Source: Pseudorhodobacter sp. (GTDB taxonomy: Bacteria > Pseudomonadota > Alphaproteobacteria > Rhodobacterales > Rhodobacteraceae). Taken from it: a stretch of DNA of 25,026 nucleotides. The notes under the pieces were generated by a model. It worked only from the letters and a program-made list of their open reading frames with translations, made no database searches and was not told the origin of the DNA. Location of the stretch: positions 1-25,026 of the forward strand of contig JACMNW010000087.1 in the NCBI GenBank assembly GCA_014378345.1. Reading direction: 5' to 3'. Below are positions 7,231 to 15,212 of the stretch, in pieces. Both the position numbers and the translations under genes were made by a program. Numbering within the stretch: the first letter of the stretch is position 1; every line of letters begins with the position of its first letter.

Positions 7231-8103
7231 TTACGCACGAATGGAAATGGCAAGCGGCCGCGTTGGCACATGGCCACCTTGAAGCGCAGACATATCCAAA
7301 ATATCGTCAAGGATCGTTGATAGCCCTTCGGCTGAACTGATCAGCACCGACAATCTTTCATGGCTGACGGGGTCGCTTGTGCGGCGCAGTTCCGCATGGC
7401 CCATGCCAAGGATGGCATTTAAGGGGGTGCGCAGCTCGTGGCTCATTTGGGCCAAGAACGCCCCTTTGGCAGCATTTGCGGCCTGCGCTTCGAACCGGCC
7501 CCGCGCCGTTTCCTTGTGCAACTGATTGTTGGAAAGAATGGCCCCAACGCCATACCCAAGCCCGGCGATCGCGCAGACAGTGGTATAGGCCAATGCGGCC
7601 CAATCGCCCTTGTCGATCCACAACAGCGCGTTTGATACGACGGCGGCACCGCCGATTGCGGCAAACCCCGTCAACGCCATTGGCAAATGAATGGACCGCA
7701 CCGTTGACACATGCATAAGCGATGTTACCGCAAGGCCAACGGCAAAAGCCTTCATGTAAGGCCCATCTATGTGCCAGATCATGGCCGGCACCACGGAAAA
7801 CCCCATTTCAAGAATGAAAACCCACGCCAGACAGGCACGATACCGGGCAGGCGACTTGACCGGATCAAGATCTTTCAGGGCGCGCGCGCTCATGATCTCG
7901 CCACCCAGATTGATGGCGAAGCACGTCAAAATGGTCGAAATCGGCAAAAACAGGCTGGTCAAGATATAAGCCAGTGTCGTGGCCGCAAGACGGACGGGCG
8001 CATCTTTCATCAAAATACGGTATTGGCGGCCCAGTTCATCGCGGGTTTCCGCCGTAGCGGTCAGCGGTGTCAGGGCGGGGGCGATGGTTTGCGCCTTCGG
8101 CAT
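7231..8103 (-). CDS. N-terminal half of split hybrid histidine kinase: membrane region + HisKA
   Basis: 290 aa. Five or so hydrophobic segments (about 40-66, 88-111, 117-134, 140-162, 168-190) form a membrane sensor, followed by a HisKA dimerisation domain with the H-box AQMSHELRTPLNAILGMG (H222 is the phosphorylation site). Translation stops at TAA 7233-7231 just after the second HisKA helix, so this product has no ATPase and cannot phosphorylate itself. The in-frame continuation encodes the missing HATPase and receiver domains. A single base change of the TAA (for example to CAA, AAA or GAA) would restore a full hybrid kinase. The start ATG at 8103 has only a weak ribosome site. The signal sensed and the partner are unknown; no response regulator or phosphotransfer gene is nearby. 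Confidence 0.75.
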   Translation of the reverse strand: MPKAQTIAPALTPLTATAETRDELGRQYRILMKDAPVRLAATTLAYILTSLFLPISTILTCFAINLGGEIMSARALKDLDPVKSPARYRACLAWVFILEMGFSVVPAMIWHIDGPYMKAFAVGLAVTSLMHVSTVRSIHLPMALTGFAAIGGAAVVSNALLWIDKGDWAALAYTTVCAIAGLGYGVGAILSNNQLHKETARGRFEAQAANAAKGAFLAQMSHELRTPLNAILGMGHAELRRTSDPVSHERLSVLISSAEGLSTILDDILDMSALQGGHVPTRPLAISIRA

Positions 8104-8163
8104 GTGTGATCTACCGTTTGCAATGGGTTGAAAAGGCCGGTTCAGTTCAGGTCTACTTACCCA

Positions 8164-8487
8164 TTATGGCCCAGTTGCGGCAAGTTTGATGGCAATGTCT
8201 TGCAATAAGGCACCTGTCGCCCTGCTGTAAATCAAGATATGATCATTCGTTGTGATCACGGCATACCACGTACCACCTTGGGTGAAAGCCTGCGGCGCAG
8301 TTCCGTCTGGCAGGGTGATCTGATCGGGCAAACGAAGGCTTTTACCCACGGCACCCGGCATCCGGGTGACAAGCGTTGCCGCCACGGTTATGACACCCAC
8401 AATCATGGTCACCATCAGCACGATGACCAGTCCTTTAAGAAACCGAAGCGAGGGTGGAAGCCCTGCCTCTGCCGGAGCGTCGTCCAT
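8164..8487 (-). CDS. Small single-pass membrane protein, DUF6476 type
   Basis: 107 aa, unknown function. One transmembrane helix (about residues 18-40) follows a short cytoplasmic N-terminus with PPSLRFLKGL. The C-terminal ~65 residues, with WYAVITTNDHILIYSRATG, look like a small beta-rich periplasmic domain. The size, topology and position divergent from an RluD-type gene match the DUF6476 proteins of Rhodobacterales, which I recall from memory. I chose ATG 8487 because AAGGG lies 6 nt upstream; a longer open frame reaching 8847 is only the antisense of rluD. Its start codon overlaps that of the divergent rluD gene by the palindrome CATG. Confidence 0.75.
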   Translation of the reverse strand: MDDAPAEAGLPPSLRFLKGLVIVLMVTMIVGVITVAATLVTRMPGAVGKSLRLPDQITLPDGTAPQAFTQGGTWYAVITTNDHILIYSRATGALLQDIAIKLAATGP

Positions 8488-9529
8488 GACTACCCTTTCT
8501 GACCCGCAATCCGGGTCTCTGACTGTCACTATCGGGGAAGACCCCTTTGCCCGCCTTGATAAAGCGCTTGCCGCCGCAGTGCCAGAGGACGCGTCACTAT
8601 CGCGGTCGCGCCTGATGCGGATGATAGCGGAAGGCGCTGTGTCGCGTGGCGGTGTGGTGATTGATGACCCTAAAACACGCGTCGCAGGCGGGGAAGTGTT
8701 TATCCTTCGGCTGGACGAGGCCGTTGAACTGGCGGCAGAGGCAGAAGATATTCCCCTGTCGGTGGTGTGGGAAGACGGTGATCTGATCGTGATTGATAAG
8801 CCCACCGGCATGGTCGTGCATCCCGCCCCCGGCACGCCGCGGGGCACGCTGGTGAATGCTTTGCTGCATCATTGCGGGGATACGCTGTCTGGCGTGGGCG
8901 GGGTCAAACGGCCCGGCATCGTGCACCGGATTGATAAGGACACGACGGGGTTGCTGGTGGTGGCAAAATCAGACCGCGCGCATCACGGCCTCGCCGCACA
9001 GTTTGAAGCGCATAGCGTGACGCGGCATTATCTGGCGGTGGTTCACGGCGCCCCCGATGCGGCAGATCCGCGATTGCGGGGGTTGAAAGGGATCAGCTTC
9101 GAGGCGGGCGGTATTCTCAAGATAGCGACCCATCTTGCCCGTCATAAAACGGACCGTCAGCGGCAGGCGGTGGTGGCCCAAAACATCGGCCGCCACGCGA
9201 TCACGCGGGTTCGGGTGGAAGAAAGGTTGGGGGCGGCATCTTTGGTGAACTGCTGGCTGGAAACGGGGCGAACGCATCAAATCCGGGTTCATATGAGCTA
9301 TGCAGGCCATGCATTGATTGGCGACCAAACCTATGGGGGCCGCCGGATTTTAGCGGCAAAATCATCGGGTGAGGTGGCGGCAGGCTTGGCGAATGCGTAT
9401 CCAAGACAAGCGTTGCATGCCGCCTCTTTGGGGTTTGATCACCCCGTTACTGGTGAGAAGCTGGAATTTACCTCGCCCCTTCCGGGCGACATGGCCGGGC
9501 TTATCGCCGCGTTGCGGGCAGGGGTGTAG
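8486..9529 (+). CDS. rluD: RluD-type 23S rRNA pseudouridine synthase (RluA family)
   Basis: 347 aa. An N-terminal S4-like RNA-binding region (about 20-75) is followed by the RluA catalytic domain. The catalytic aspartate is D150 in HRIDKDTTGLLVVAKSD, and the downstream GRTHQIRVH motif is intact. The enzyme isomerises uridines in 23S rRNA, in E. coli RluD in the helix 69 loop; which RluA-family member this is cannot be fixed from sequence alone. The start at 8486 has GGAG 8 nt upstream and gives the expected length; an earlier in-frame start at 8366 lies inside the opposing gene. It converges with the flavoprotein gene, with only 5 nt between the two stops. Confidence 0.88.
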   Translation: MTTLSDPQSGSLTVTIGEDPFARLDKALAAAVPEDASLSRSRLMRMIAEGAVSRGGVVIDDPKTRVAGGEVFILRLDEAVELAAEAEDIPLSVVWEDGDLIVIDKPTGMVVHPAPGTPRGTLVNALLHHCGDTLSGVGGVKRPGIVHRIDKDTTGLLVVAKSDRAHHGLAAQFEAHSVTRHYLAVVHGAPDAADPRLRGLKGISFEAGGILKIATHLARHKTDRQRQAVVAQNIGRHAITRVRVEERLGAASLVNCWLETGRTHQIRVHMSYAGHALIGDQTYGGRRILAAKSSGEVAAGLANAYPRQALHAASLGFDHPVTGEKLEFTSPLPGDMAGLIAALRAGV

Positions 9530-9534
9530 CGCGG

Positions 9535-10770
9535 CTACTTCACAAAGCTGCGTGCCGCGATATGGTCGGCAAGATAACTGGCATCGTGCCAGACGCCCCA
9601 AATGAATGGGGAAGCCCTGCGCGAAAGCCACGGCAGGCCAAGGAAGTAAAGTCCGGGCACCCCCGTAACGCCGCGGTCATGGGCGGGACGTCCCTTATCA
9701 TCAAAGGCGTCGACCTTTAACCAGGCGTAATCGAGCGCATATCCAGTAGCCCAGATAATTGAGGTCACGCCAGCCTTGGTTAAGTTAAGGTCCAGCACGG
9801 GATTGATTACGCAATCGGGGTCAGGCGACGTGTAGCGCGCGCTGGGTTCCAAAGGCATATCCAGACCTGTTTGGGTGACATAGGCATCAGCGGCGTCCAG
9901 AATAGCTGTGTGGTAATCGTCGCCCCGTGCAAGGTTGGCCGCAAGATCGGGCGCAAAATGCAAGGTGCCGTTATTGTAACTTGACGCCCGCCCAAGCAGC
10001 GTCATGCCACGGGCCGCGAAATGGCGGAAATCAACGGTAATACCACCATGTGCACCACTGACGGCTATCGTGACATGATCCATACCCGGCGCGCGGGTCT
10101 TGGCATCCCACAGGCCAAGTACGCCCAGCCACCAGCAAAAATCGCGGCCACGATACCGGATGGGCGGGCGATCATGCGGGCCGACAGAAAGACAAACGCG
10201 GCGGCCAGCACGAAGCAATTCATCCGCAATTTGTGCGCCGGACGATCCTGCGCCAACCACCAGAACCGCACCGTCGGGCAACTGATCGGGATTGCGATAC
10301 GCGCTGGAATGAATTTGCAAAAGGTCACTGCATGGCGGCACCAAAGCAGGAATAAGTGGGCGCTGAAATGGCCCGGTCGCGGCTACTACGGATTTGGCGT
10401 CTATTGTTCCCTGTGATGTTTCTGCGCGAAACCCCGTTTCATCGGTCTTTTTTGTCAACGAGGTAACTTCCACCCCCAAGCGAAGCGGGGCGGCGATTTG
10501 TTTTGCATAGGTTTCAAAATAGGCAATGATCCGGTCACGATGCGCAAAGGTATCAGGGTTTAGGTCGTCGAAGGCCAAGTCGGGAAAACGGTCGTGCCAG
10601 GCGGGGCCGTTGGCAACCAGCGTATCCCACCGCTCGGACCGCCAGCGCTCGGCGATACGGTGCCGTTCGATCACCAAATGCGGTATGTCCTGCTTGGTTA
10701 AATGCGCGCTCATCGCCAACCCGGCCTGACCACCGCCGATAACAAGGGTATCAATTGTTTCTATTGGCAT
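9535..10770 (-). CDS. FAD/NAD(P)H-dependent oxidoreductase, flavin monooxygenase-like
   Basis: 411 aa from the ATG at 10770. It has an N-terminal FAD-binding Rossmann motif IGGGQAGLA (11-19), a second dinucleotide motif VGAGSSGAQIADEL (172-185) for NAD(P)H, and the ATGY motif (341-344) near the C-terminus that closes the FAD site. This is the layout of class-B flavoprotein monooxygenases and related CzcO-type proteins. The start is just before the FAD motif with a G-rich site upstream; the open frame extends to 11034 but that part runs into the divergent Rid gene. The substrate is unknown. It lies back to back with the Rid and DUF1028 genes across a 223-bp gap, which suggests a shared pathway. 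Confidence 0.85.
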   Translation of the reverse strand: MPIETIDTLVIGGGQAGLAMSAHLTKQDIPHLVIERHRIAERWRSERWDTLVANGPAWHDRFPDLAFDDLNPDTFAHRDRIIAYFETYAKQIAAPLRLGVEVTSLTKKTDETGFRAETSQGTIDAKSVVAATGPFQRPLIPALVPPCSDLLQIHSSAYRNPDQLPDGAVLVVGAGSSGAQIADELLRAGRRVCLSVGPHDRPPIRYRGRDFCWWLGVLGLWDAKTRAPGMDHVTIAVSGAHGGITVDFRHFAARGMTLLGRASSYNNGTLHFAPDLAANLARGDDYHTAILDAADAYVTQTGLDMPLEPSARYTSPDPDCVINPVLDLNLTKAGVTSIIWATGYALDYAWLKVDAFDDKGRPAHDRGVTGVPGLYFLGLPWLSRRASPFIWGVWHDASYLADHIAARSFVK

Positions 10771-10993
10771 GGGCAGCCCCCGTTTGGTGCTATGCGAAAT
10801 GGCGTCAATTTCGGAATAGTAAGCTTGCATCAACGCAAAACGCCAGTGGCAGATGCCTTGATCGGTATAAAATGCCACAGACGTGCAGACACAACGCAAA
10901 GTCGGAAAGGCCTTGGAAAAATGCACTGGCGCTTTTGTGAACTTCGGGCGAATGATCGCAGCCATAACCTGTTTTTCGCCTGACGGAGCCATC
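10771..10993. promoter_or_regulatory. Divergent intergenic region, candidate promoters for flavoprotein and Rid genes
   Basis: This 223-bp gap between two divergent starts must hold promoters for one or both sides. An AT-rich core TATAAAAT (10866-10873) resembles a -10 element. On the minus strand, TTGTGT and TTTTAT lie 16 bp apart around the same spot. Both matches are weak; no clear operator repeat is visible. Confidence 0.3.
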
Positions 10994-11416
10994 ATGTCGA
11001 ACCCCCACAAGCGGTACCGAAAATTCAATACCAAGGAAACTTACCCTGAGCAGAGCCTTGACAATGACCTATGTCAGGCCGTTGCAACCCGTGGTGGCCG
11101 CACGCTTTATTTGCGCGGCCAATGCCCGCAGGATTTGGACACGGCAAAGACCATCGCCAGCCACGACCCGGTAGAGCAAACCCACAAGGTGATGCAAAAC
11201 ATCCGCCAACTGATCGAAGAGGCGGGCGGCACCATGATGCATCTGGTCAAGGTGGTGGTGTATTTGACCGATGTGCGCCACCGCGAGGCGGTGTACCGCA
11301 CGATGGGCGAATACATCAAAGACGTGCATCCGGTATCCACCGGCTTGGTGGTGCAGGCTTTGGCACGGCCTGAATGGCTGGTTGAGATTGACGGCACGGC
11401 GGTTATTCCCGACTGA
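10994..11416 (+). CDS. Rid (RidA/YjgF/UK114) family protein lacking the deaminase arginine
   Basis: 140 aa with the chorismate-mutase-like Rid fold: ATRGGRTLYLRGQCP, then AGGTMMHLVKVVVYLTD and the C-terminal EIDGTAVI strand. In active RidA an Arg in the PxRSxVEV segment binds the imine/enamine carboxylate. Here the segment reads HPVSTGLVVQAL, so that Arg is replaced by Ser, as in the Rid subfamilies not known to deaminate imines. The start ATG 10994 has GGAG a few bases upstream; longer in-frame extensions add non-family sequence. The DUF1028 gene follows after 29 nt on the same strand and the flavoprotein gene is divergent. Confidence 0.88.
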   Translation: MSNPHKRYRKFNTKETYPEQSLDNDLCQAVATRGGRTLYLRGQCPQDLDTAKTIASHDPVEQTHKVMQNIRQLIEEAGGTMMHLVKVVVYLTDVRHREAVYRTMGEYIKDVHPVSTGLVVQALARPEWLVEIDGTAVIPD

Positions 11417-11445
11417 ACTATCATGTCCCGGCACCGGAGGCCAAG

Positions 11446-12117
11446 ATGACTTTTTCCTTGATTGCACGATGTGCCGCGACTGGGCAGTTCGGCATGGTGA
11501 TTGCATCATCTTCGCCTGCAGTGGCGGCGCGGTGTGCGCATGTCAGGGCAGGCGTCGGCGCGGTGGCCAGCCAGAATATTACGGACCCGGCGCTGGGTCC
11601 GGAATTGCTTGACCTGCTTGCGCAAGGCAAATCTGCACAAGCCGCGTTGATTGCTGTAACCGATGGTCGCGCCTACATGGATTATCGGCAATTGCTTGTG
11701 GTTGATGCGCAGGGTGGGCGTGCCGTCCACTCCGGGCGGCAGGTTTTGGGCCTATGGAACGAGGCTTTGGGGCAGGACTGTGCTGCCGGTGGCAATCTTT
11801 TGGCCGACCCCAATGTTCCCAGCGCCATGGTGGCCGCGTTTGAAAATGCCAAGGGCCATCTGGGGGATAGGTTGATGACCGGCTTGTTCGCTGGCTTGGC
11901 CGCAGGCGGTGAAGCAGGGCCGGTGATGTCTGCCGGCCTTAAAATTGCGGATAGGCTGGTTTGGCCTTTGGTTGATCTGCGCGTGGATTGGTCTGTTGAT
12001 CCAATCCAAGCGCTAGAAACGGCATGGGGGGTGTATCGCCCGCAAATGGCGGCCTATGTCCAGCGCGCAATCGACCCGACACAAGCGCCATCCTTTGGCG
12101 TGCCGGGCGATGCATGA
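11446..12117 (+). CDS. DUF1028 family protein (putative Ntn-hydrolase-like fold)
   Basis: 223 aa. The opening MTFSLIARCAATGQFGMVIA, the AGVGAVASQN segment and the ALxxGxSAxxAL pattern are typical of DUF1028. The family has no firmly established reaction; a known structure shows an Ntn-hydrolase-like fold (recalled), and the small residue after Met1 (Thr2) would be a candidate nucleophile after Met removal, which is inference. No signal peptide is seen, so it acts in the cytoplasm. A GGAGG site precedes the ATG at 11446. It is probably cotranscribed with the Rid gene and converges on the DUF2244 gene, with 32 nt between the stops. Confidence 0.85.
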   Translation: MTFSLIARCAATGQFGMVIASSSPAVAARCAHVRAGVGAVASQNITDPALGPELLDLLAQGKSAQAALIAVTDGRAYMDYRQLLVVDAQGGRAVHSGRQVLGLWNEALGQDCAAGGNLLADPNVPSAMVAAFENAKGHLGDRLMTGLFAGLAAGGEAGPVMSAGLKIADRLVWPLVDLRVDWSVDPIQALETAWGVYRPQMAAYVQRAIDPTQAPSFGVPGDA

Positions 12118-12149
12118 TTCGTTTTGGCCGCTCGTGCATTTTTGGGTCG

Positions 12150-12680
12150 CTAACGTATTTGACGCAGAATTTCGCCCACTTCGCCGTACAGCGCGATACG
12201 TTCTGCCTCACTTAGAAATGCGCCAAGTTCGACTTCGCGCGAGCCGCCGCGCAGGGTAACGTAATTTGGCACGGGTCCGCCAGTTGGATGCAGGACCGGG
12301 GTTACCCAATAGGGGTTTGCGTCCCATTCAGCATGTTTACCATGTGGCCCTTTTCGCACAAGCGTCATGCTGTCGGGCCGTATTGTCAGATGCTCAATGA
12401 TATCGCCATCCCGGTAATTTCGTTGCAACGCCCACCAGAGTCCGGCGATGGCTAGCAAAAGAAACGGCAGCAAGCCCCAGAGAATGGGTGATCCCAGCAG
12501 GGTAATCAGAGGCAATGAAATAAGGGCTGCTGTTATACCGATGAACCAGACAAAACCCGTGCGGGGCAGTGATTGGTAAGGCCAAAGGTGCAGACTGTGG
12601 CCTGCGTTGGCCAAAGGTAAATCGGCCCCGGGATGATCCGGGGCCGCAGATGATTGCAAGTCGTTAATTTCATAGGGCAT
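12150..12680 (-). CDS. DUF2244 membrane protein
   Basis: 176 aa. Two adjacent transmembrane helices (about 41-63 and 66-85) form a hairpin, followed by a soluble domain with RNYRDGDIIEHLTI and WDANPYWVTPVLH. This is the arrangement of the DUF2244 family, whose role is not known. In alphaproteobacteria it is commonly next to cytochrome oxidase genes. Here it starts 17 nt after the stop of the oxidase subunit I gene, so the two are almost certainly cotranscribed; an assembly or accessory role for the oxidase is inference. The start ATG 12680 has no good ribosome site, so translation may depend on the upstream gene. Confidence 0.85.
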   Translation of the reverse strand: MPYEINDLQSSAAPDHPGADLPLANAGHSLHLWPYQSLPRTGFVWFIGITAALISLPLITLLGSPILWGLLPFLLLAIAGLWWALQRNYRDGDIIEHLTIRPDSMTLVRKGPHGKHAEWDANPYWVTPVLHPTGGPVPNYVTLRGGSREVELGAFLSEAERIALYGEVGEILRQIR

Positions 12681-12697
12681 GGTTTAGATGCGCCCCC

Positions 12698-14368
12698 TCA
12701 ATGCGCGTGGCTTTTATCCCAATCAGCCCGTTTTGGCAGCTGCTCGAACGTGTGTTCGGGCGGCGGGCAGGGCAGGGTCCATTCCAGCGTATCAGCGTAT
12801 TCGTTCCAGTAGTTGTTGACGGTGATCTTGCGGCCGTAGCGCAGCGAATAGGCCATGACACCAATGAAGAACACGAAGGATGCAAAGGACAGGAACGCGC
12901 CGTAGGACGAGATTTTGTTCCAATAGGCAAACGCCTCAGGATAGTCGATGTAGCGGCGCGGCATGCCTTGGCGACCAAGGAAGTGCTGCGGGAAGAAGGT
13001 CAGGTTGGCGCCGATGAACATGGTGTAGAAATGCAGCTTGCCTGCCCATTCAGGGTATTCACGGCCCGACATTTTGCCAAACCAGAAATAGATACCCGCA
13101 AAGATACCAAACACAGCGCCGAGTGACATCACATAGTGGAAGTGCGCCACAACATAATAGGTGTCGTGATAGACACGGTCCACGCCCGCCTGGCTAAGCA
13201 CGATGCCGGTAACGCCGCCGACCGTGAACAAGAACAGGAAACCGAAGGCCCAAAGCATTGGGGTTTTCAACTCAATCGACCCACCCCACATGGTGGCGAT
13301 CCATGAGAAGATTTTAATGCCCGTCGGCACCGCAATCACCATGGTGGCCAGCATGAAATAGCTTTGCAGGGTCAGGGACATGCCAACCGTGTACATATGG
13401 TGCGCCCAGACCACAAAGCCCAGTACGCCGATTGCCACCATCGCATAGACCATCGGCAGATAGCCAAAGATCGGCTTTTTAGAGAATGTCGCGATGACTT
13501 GGCTGATGATGCCGAAGGCGGGCAACACAATTATGTAAACCTCTGGGTGACCAAAGAACCACAAAATGTGCTGATACAGGATCGGGTCACCGCCACCTTC
13601 CGGATCAAAGAACGTGGTGCCAAAGTTGCGGTCGGTTAACAGCATGGTGATGGCACCGGCCAGAACCGGCAGCGCCAACAAGATCAGCCATGCGGTCACA
13701 AAGATCGACCACGCGAACAACGGCACCTTGTGCATGGTCATGCCCGGTGTGCGCATATTCAGAAATGTGGTGATCATGTTGATTGCGCCAAGGATCGACG
13801 ACGCGCCCGAGAGGTGAACCGCGAAAATCGCAAGATCCATCGAGTAGCCGCTTTCCCGCGTTGACAATGGCGGGTAAAGCACCCAACCGACGCCAGACCC
13901 CATCCCGCCTTCACCACCGGGCGAGAAGACAGAGGCAATAGCAAGCCCGGTTCCGGCCACAAACATCCAGTAGCTCAGGTTATTCATCCGCGGAAATGCC
14001 ATATCCGGCGCACCGATTTGCAACGGCATGAAATAGTTGCCAAAGCCGCCAAACAGCGCTGGGATCACCACAAAGAACATCATCAAGATGCCATGGCCCG
14101 TGATCAACACGTTCCACAAATGCCCGTTCGGGGTGCATTCTGACGCAGCTGCTGCAGTCAGGCGCATGCCTTCTTCGCACATGTATTGCACGCCGGGGTT
14201 CATCAGTTCCAATCGCATATAGACTGTGAACAGAACCGAGATGAAACCTACAAAGGCCCCGGTGAACAGATATAGGATCCCGATATCCTTGTGGTTCGTT
14301 GACATGAACCAGCGGGTAAAGAACCCGCGTTGATCATGATCGGTGCCATGAATGGCTGCATCGGCCAT
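12698..14368 (-). CDS. ctaD: Cytochrome c oxidase subunit I (aa3 type)
   Basis: 556 aa, full length, with about 12 transmembrane helices. It carries the heme a/a3-CuB site: heme a ligands H92 (GHG) and H411, CuB ligands H274, H323 and H324, heme a3 ligand H409, and the redox-active Tyr278 in HPEVY. Glu276, key to the D proton channel, is present. The periplasmic Cys64/Cys78 pair matches the disulfide known from Paracoccus, and the numbering runs about two behind that protein. The enzyme reduces O2 to water in the inner membrane and pumps protons. The ATG at 14368 has GGGAGG just upstream. Other oxidase subunit genes are not adjacent; DUF2244 follows in the operon and cytochrome c550 lies upstream. 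Confidence 0.97.
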   Translation of the reverse strand: MADAAIHGTDHDQRGFFTRWFMSTNHKDIGILYLFTGAFVGFISVLFTVYMRLELMNPGVQYMCEEGMRLTAAAASECTPNGHLWNVLITGHGILMMFFVVIPALFGGFGNYFMPLQIGAPDMAFPRMNNLSYWMFVAGTGLAIASVFSPGGEGGMGSGVGWVLYPPLSTRESGYSMDLAIFAVHLSGASSILGAINMITTFLNMRTPGMTMHKVPLFAWSIFVTAWLILLALPVLAGAITMLLTDRNFGTTFFDPEGGGDPILYQHILWFFGHPEVYIIVLPAFGIISQVIATFSKKPIFGYLPMVYAMVAIGVLGFVVWAHHMYTVGMSLTLQSYFMLATMVIAVPTGIKIFSWIATMWGGSIELKTPMLWAFGFLFLFTVGGVTGIVLSQAGVDRVYHDTYYVVAHFHYVMSLGAVFGIFAGIYFWFGKMSGREYPEWAGKLHFYTMFIGANLTFFPQHFLGRQGMPRRYIDYPEAFAYWNKISSYGAFLSFASFVFFIGVMAYSLRYGRKITVNNYWNEYADTLEWTLPCPPPEHTFEQLPKRADWDKSHAH

Positions 14369-14541
14369 GGTCGCCTCCCGCTTGATGTTGTAATGAATTG
14401 GCTTCCGGCACTATGCATGAAACCAAATGACTTGAGCTTGTGTTTACGGGGGCAACTGACTGGCGGCAATGTCTGTATTTGACGCAGTTGAATATTTTCT
14501 GCCCTAGGGAGGGCCCGTTCGAAGCAATCAGTGGGTTACCT

Positions 14542-14590
14542 CAAAAAAGAAGGGGCGCTCAGGATCAAATCTGATCACTTCGCACCCCCT
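14542..14590 (-). terminator. Intrinsic terminator after cytochrome c550 gene
   Basis: Reading the minus strand, AGGGG pairs with CCCCT (with a few inner pairs and one bulge). A 5-bp inner hairpin GATCA/TGATC sits in the middle, and TCTTTTTT follows directly. It begins 28 nt after the cytochrome stop, so it separates that gene from ctaD. Stem and U-tract are both visible. Confidence 0.65.
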
Positions 14591-14617
14591 GATTGTTTCA
14601 AGCCAGCGCAGGCAAAC

Positions 14618-15100
14618 TTACGGTGCTGGTGCAGCTGTTGCGGCAGGGTCTGCCGCTGCGGCTGCCGGATCAACGGCTGCAGCGGGCTTCAGGGATGCGA
14701 GATAGGCCGCCACGTCTTCGCCACCCTTCGCCAATTTAAAGGCCATTTTTGATTTGGCCTTTGGATCGCCTGAATTTTCGTCAAGCCATTTGGTCGGGTT
14801 GACAACATAAGCGGCAAGCATGGCTTCATCCCAGATCAGACCTTTGGCGCCAGCAGCCATAATGCCGTCACCATATTTAAAATCTGGATAGGAGGCCAAC
14901 GGACGGCCGATTACGCCGTACAGGTTCGGCCCGATTTTGCCACCACCCTTGACCAAAGGAACCCCATCATCGCCGATGATGGCATGGCAGGTTTTGCATT
15001 TGCCAAAGATTTTCTCGCCAGCGGCAATATCACCAGCGGCAAAAGCGGGGGCAGACAGGCTGATTGCTGCAAGGGCGGCAATCGCGATAAACTTCATCAT
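14618..15100 (-). CDS. cycA: Class I c-type cytochrome, cytochrome c550/c2 type
   Basis: 160 aa with a Sec signal peptide (cleavage near SAPAFA, residue 21). The heme-binding motif is C35-K-T-C-H39 and the axial Met is M119 in KSKMAFKL. The order of GGGKIGPNLYGVIGR, FKYGDGI and the EDVAAYLASL helix matches Paracoccus cytochrome c550, which carries electrons in the periplasm from the bc1 complex to the aa3 oxidase, whose subunit I is the next gene. The C-terminus has an Ala/Pro/Asp-rich tail of about 22 residues. I start at ATG 15100 with GAGG 5 nt upstream; ATG 15097 is equally possible and drops one Met. A longer frame to 15184 has no support. Confidence 0.9.
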   Translation of the reverse strand: MMKFIAIAALAAISLSAPAFAAGDIAAGEKIFGKCKTCHAIIGDDGVPLVKGGGKIGPNLYGVIGRPLASYPDFKYGDGIMAAGAKGLIWDEAMLAAYVVNPTKWLDENSGDPKAKSKMAFKLAKGGEDVAAYLASLKPAAAVDPAAAAADPAATAAPAP

Positions 15101-15151
15101 GGTTTCCTCATTCTTTGCGTGGCGCTCTCGAGTCGCGTTCGGTAGACTAAG

Positions 15152-15169
15152 AAAAAGCGCGGACGCTTT
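15152..15169 (-). terminator. Short terminator-like hairpin between lipB and cytochrome c550 gene
   Basis: On the minus strand, AAAGCG-TCCG-CGCTTT forms a perfect 6-bp hairpin running into TTTTTC. It lies in the 112-nt gap between lipB and the cytochrome gene, so it could end lipB transcripts. The stem is short and the U-tract partly belongs to the stem. Confidence 0.4.
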
Positions 15170-15212
15170 GATATGCAATAGCAATGATCAATTTTATTCA
15201 CTTTCCCCACCG

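Noticed and set aside
8488..8847. N-terminal extension of the DUF6476-type gene
   Set aside because: The added Ser/Arg-rich 120 residues are simply the reverse of rluD; the ATG at 8487 has a proper ribosome site.
14501..14514. Small hairpin GCCCT/AGGGC upstream of ctaD
   Set aside because: Only 5 bp with no U-tract, and the terminator at 14542-14590 already explains the transcript end; could be chance.
14640..14690. Ala/Pro/Asp-rich repeat-like coding tail of cytochrome c550
   Set aside because: Low-complexity C-terminal tails occur in related c550 proteins; not a true DNA repeat.
15168..15191. TTGAT...ATCAA inverted repeat upstream of the cytochrome c550 gene, FNR-box-like
   Set aside because: The spacer is 14 bp, whereas an FNR/Anr box needs 4 bp; not a credible FNR site.
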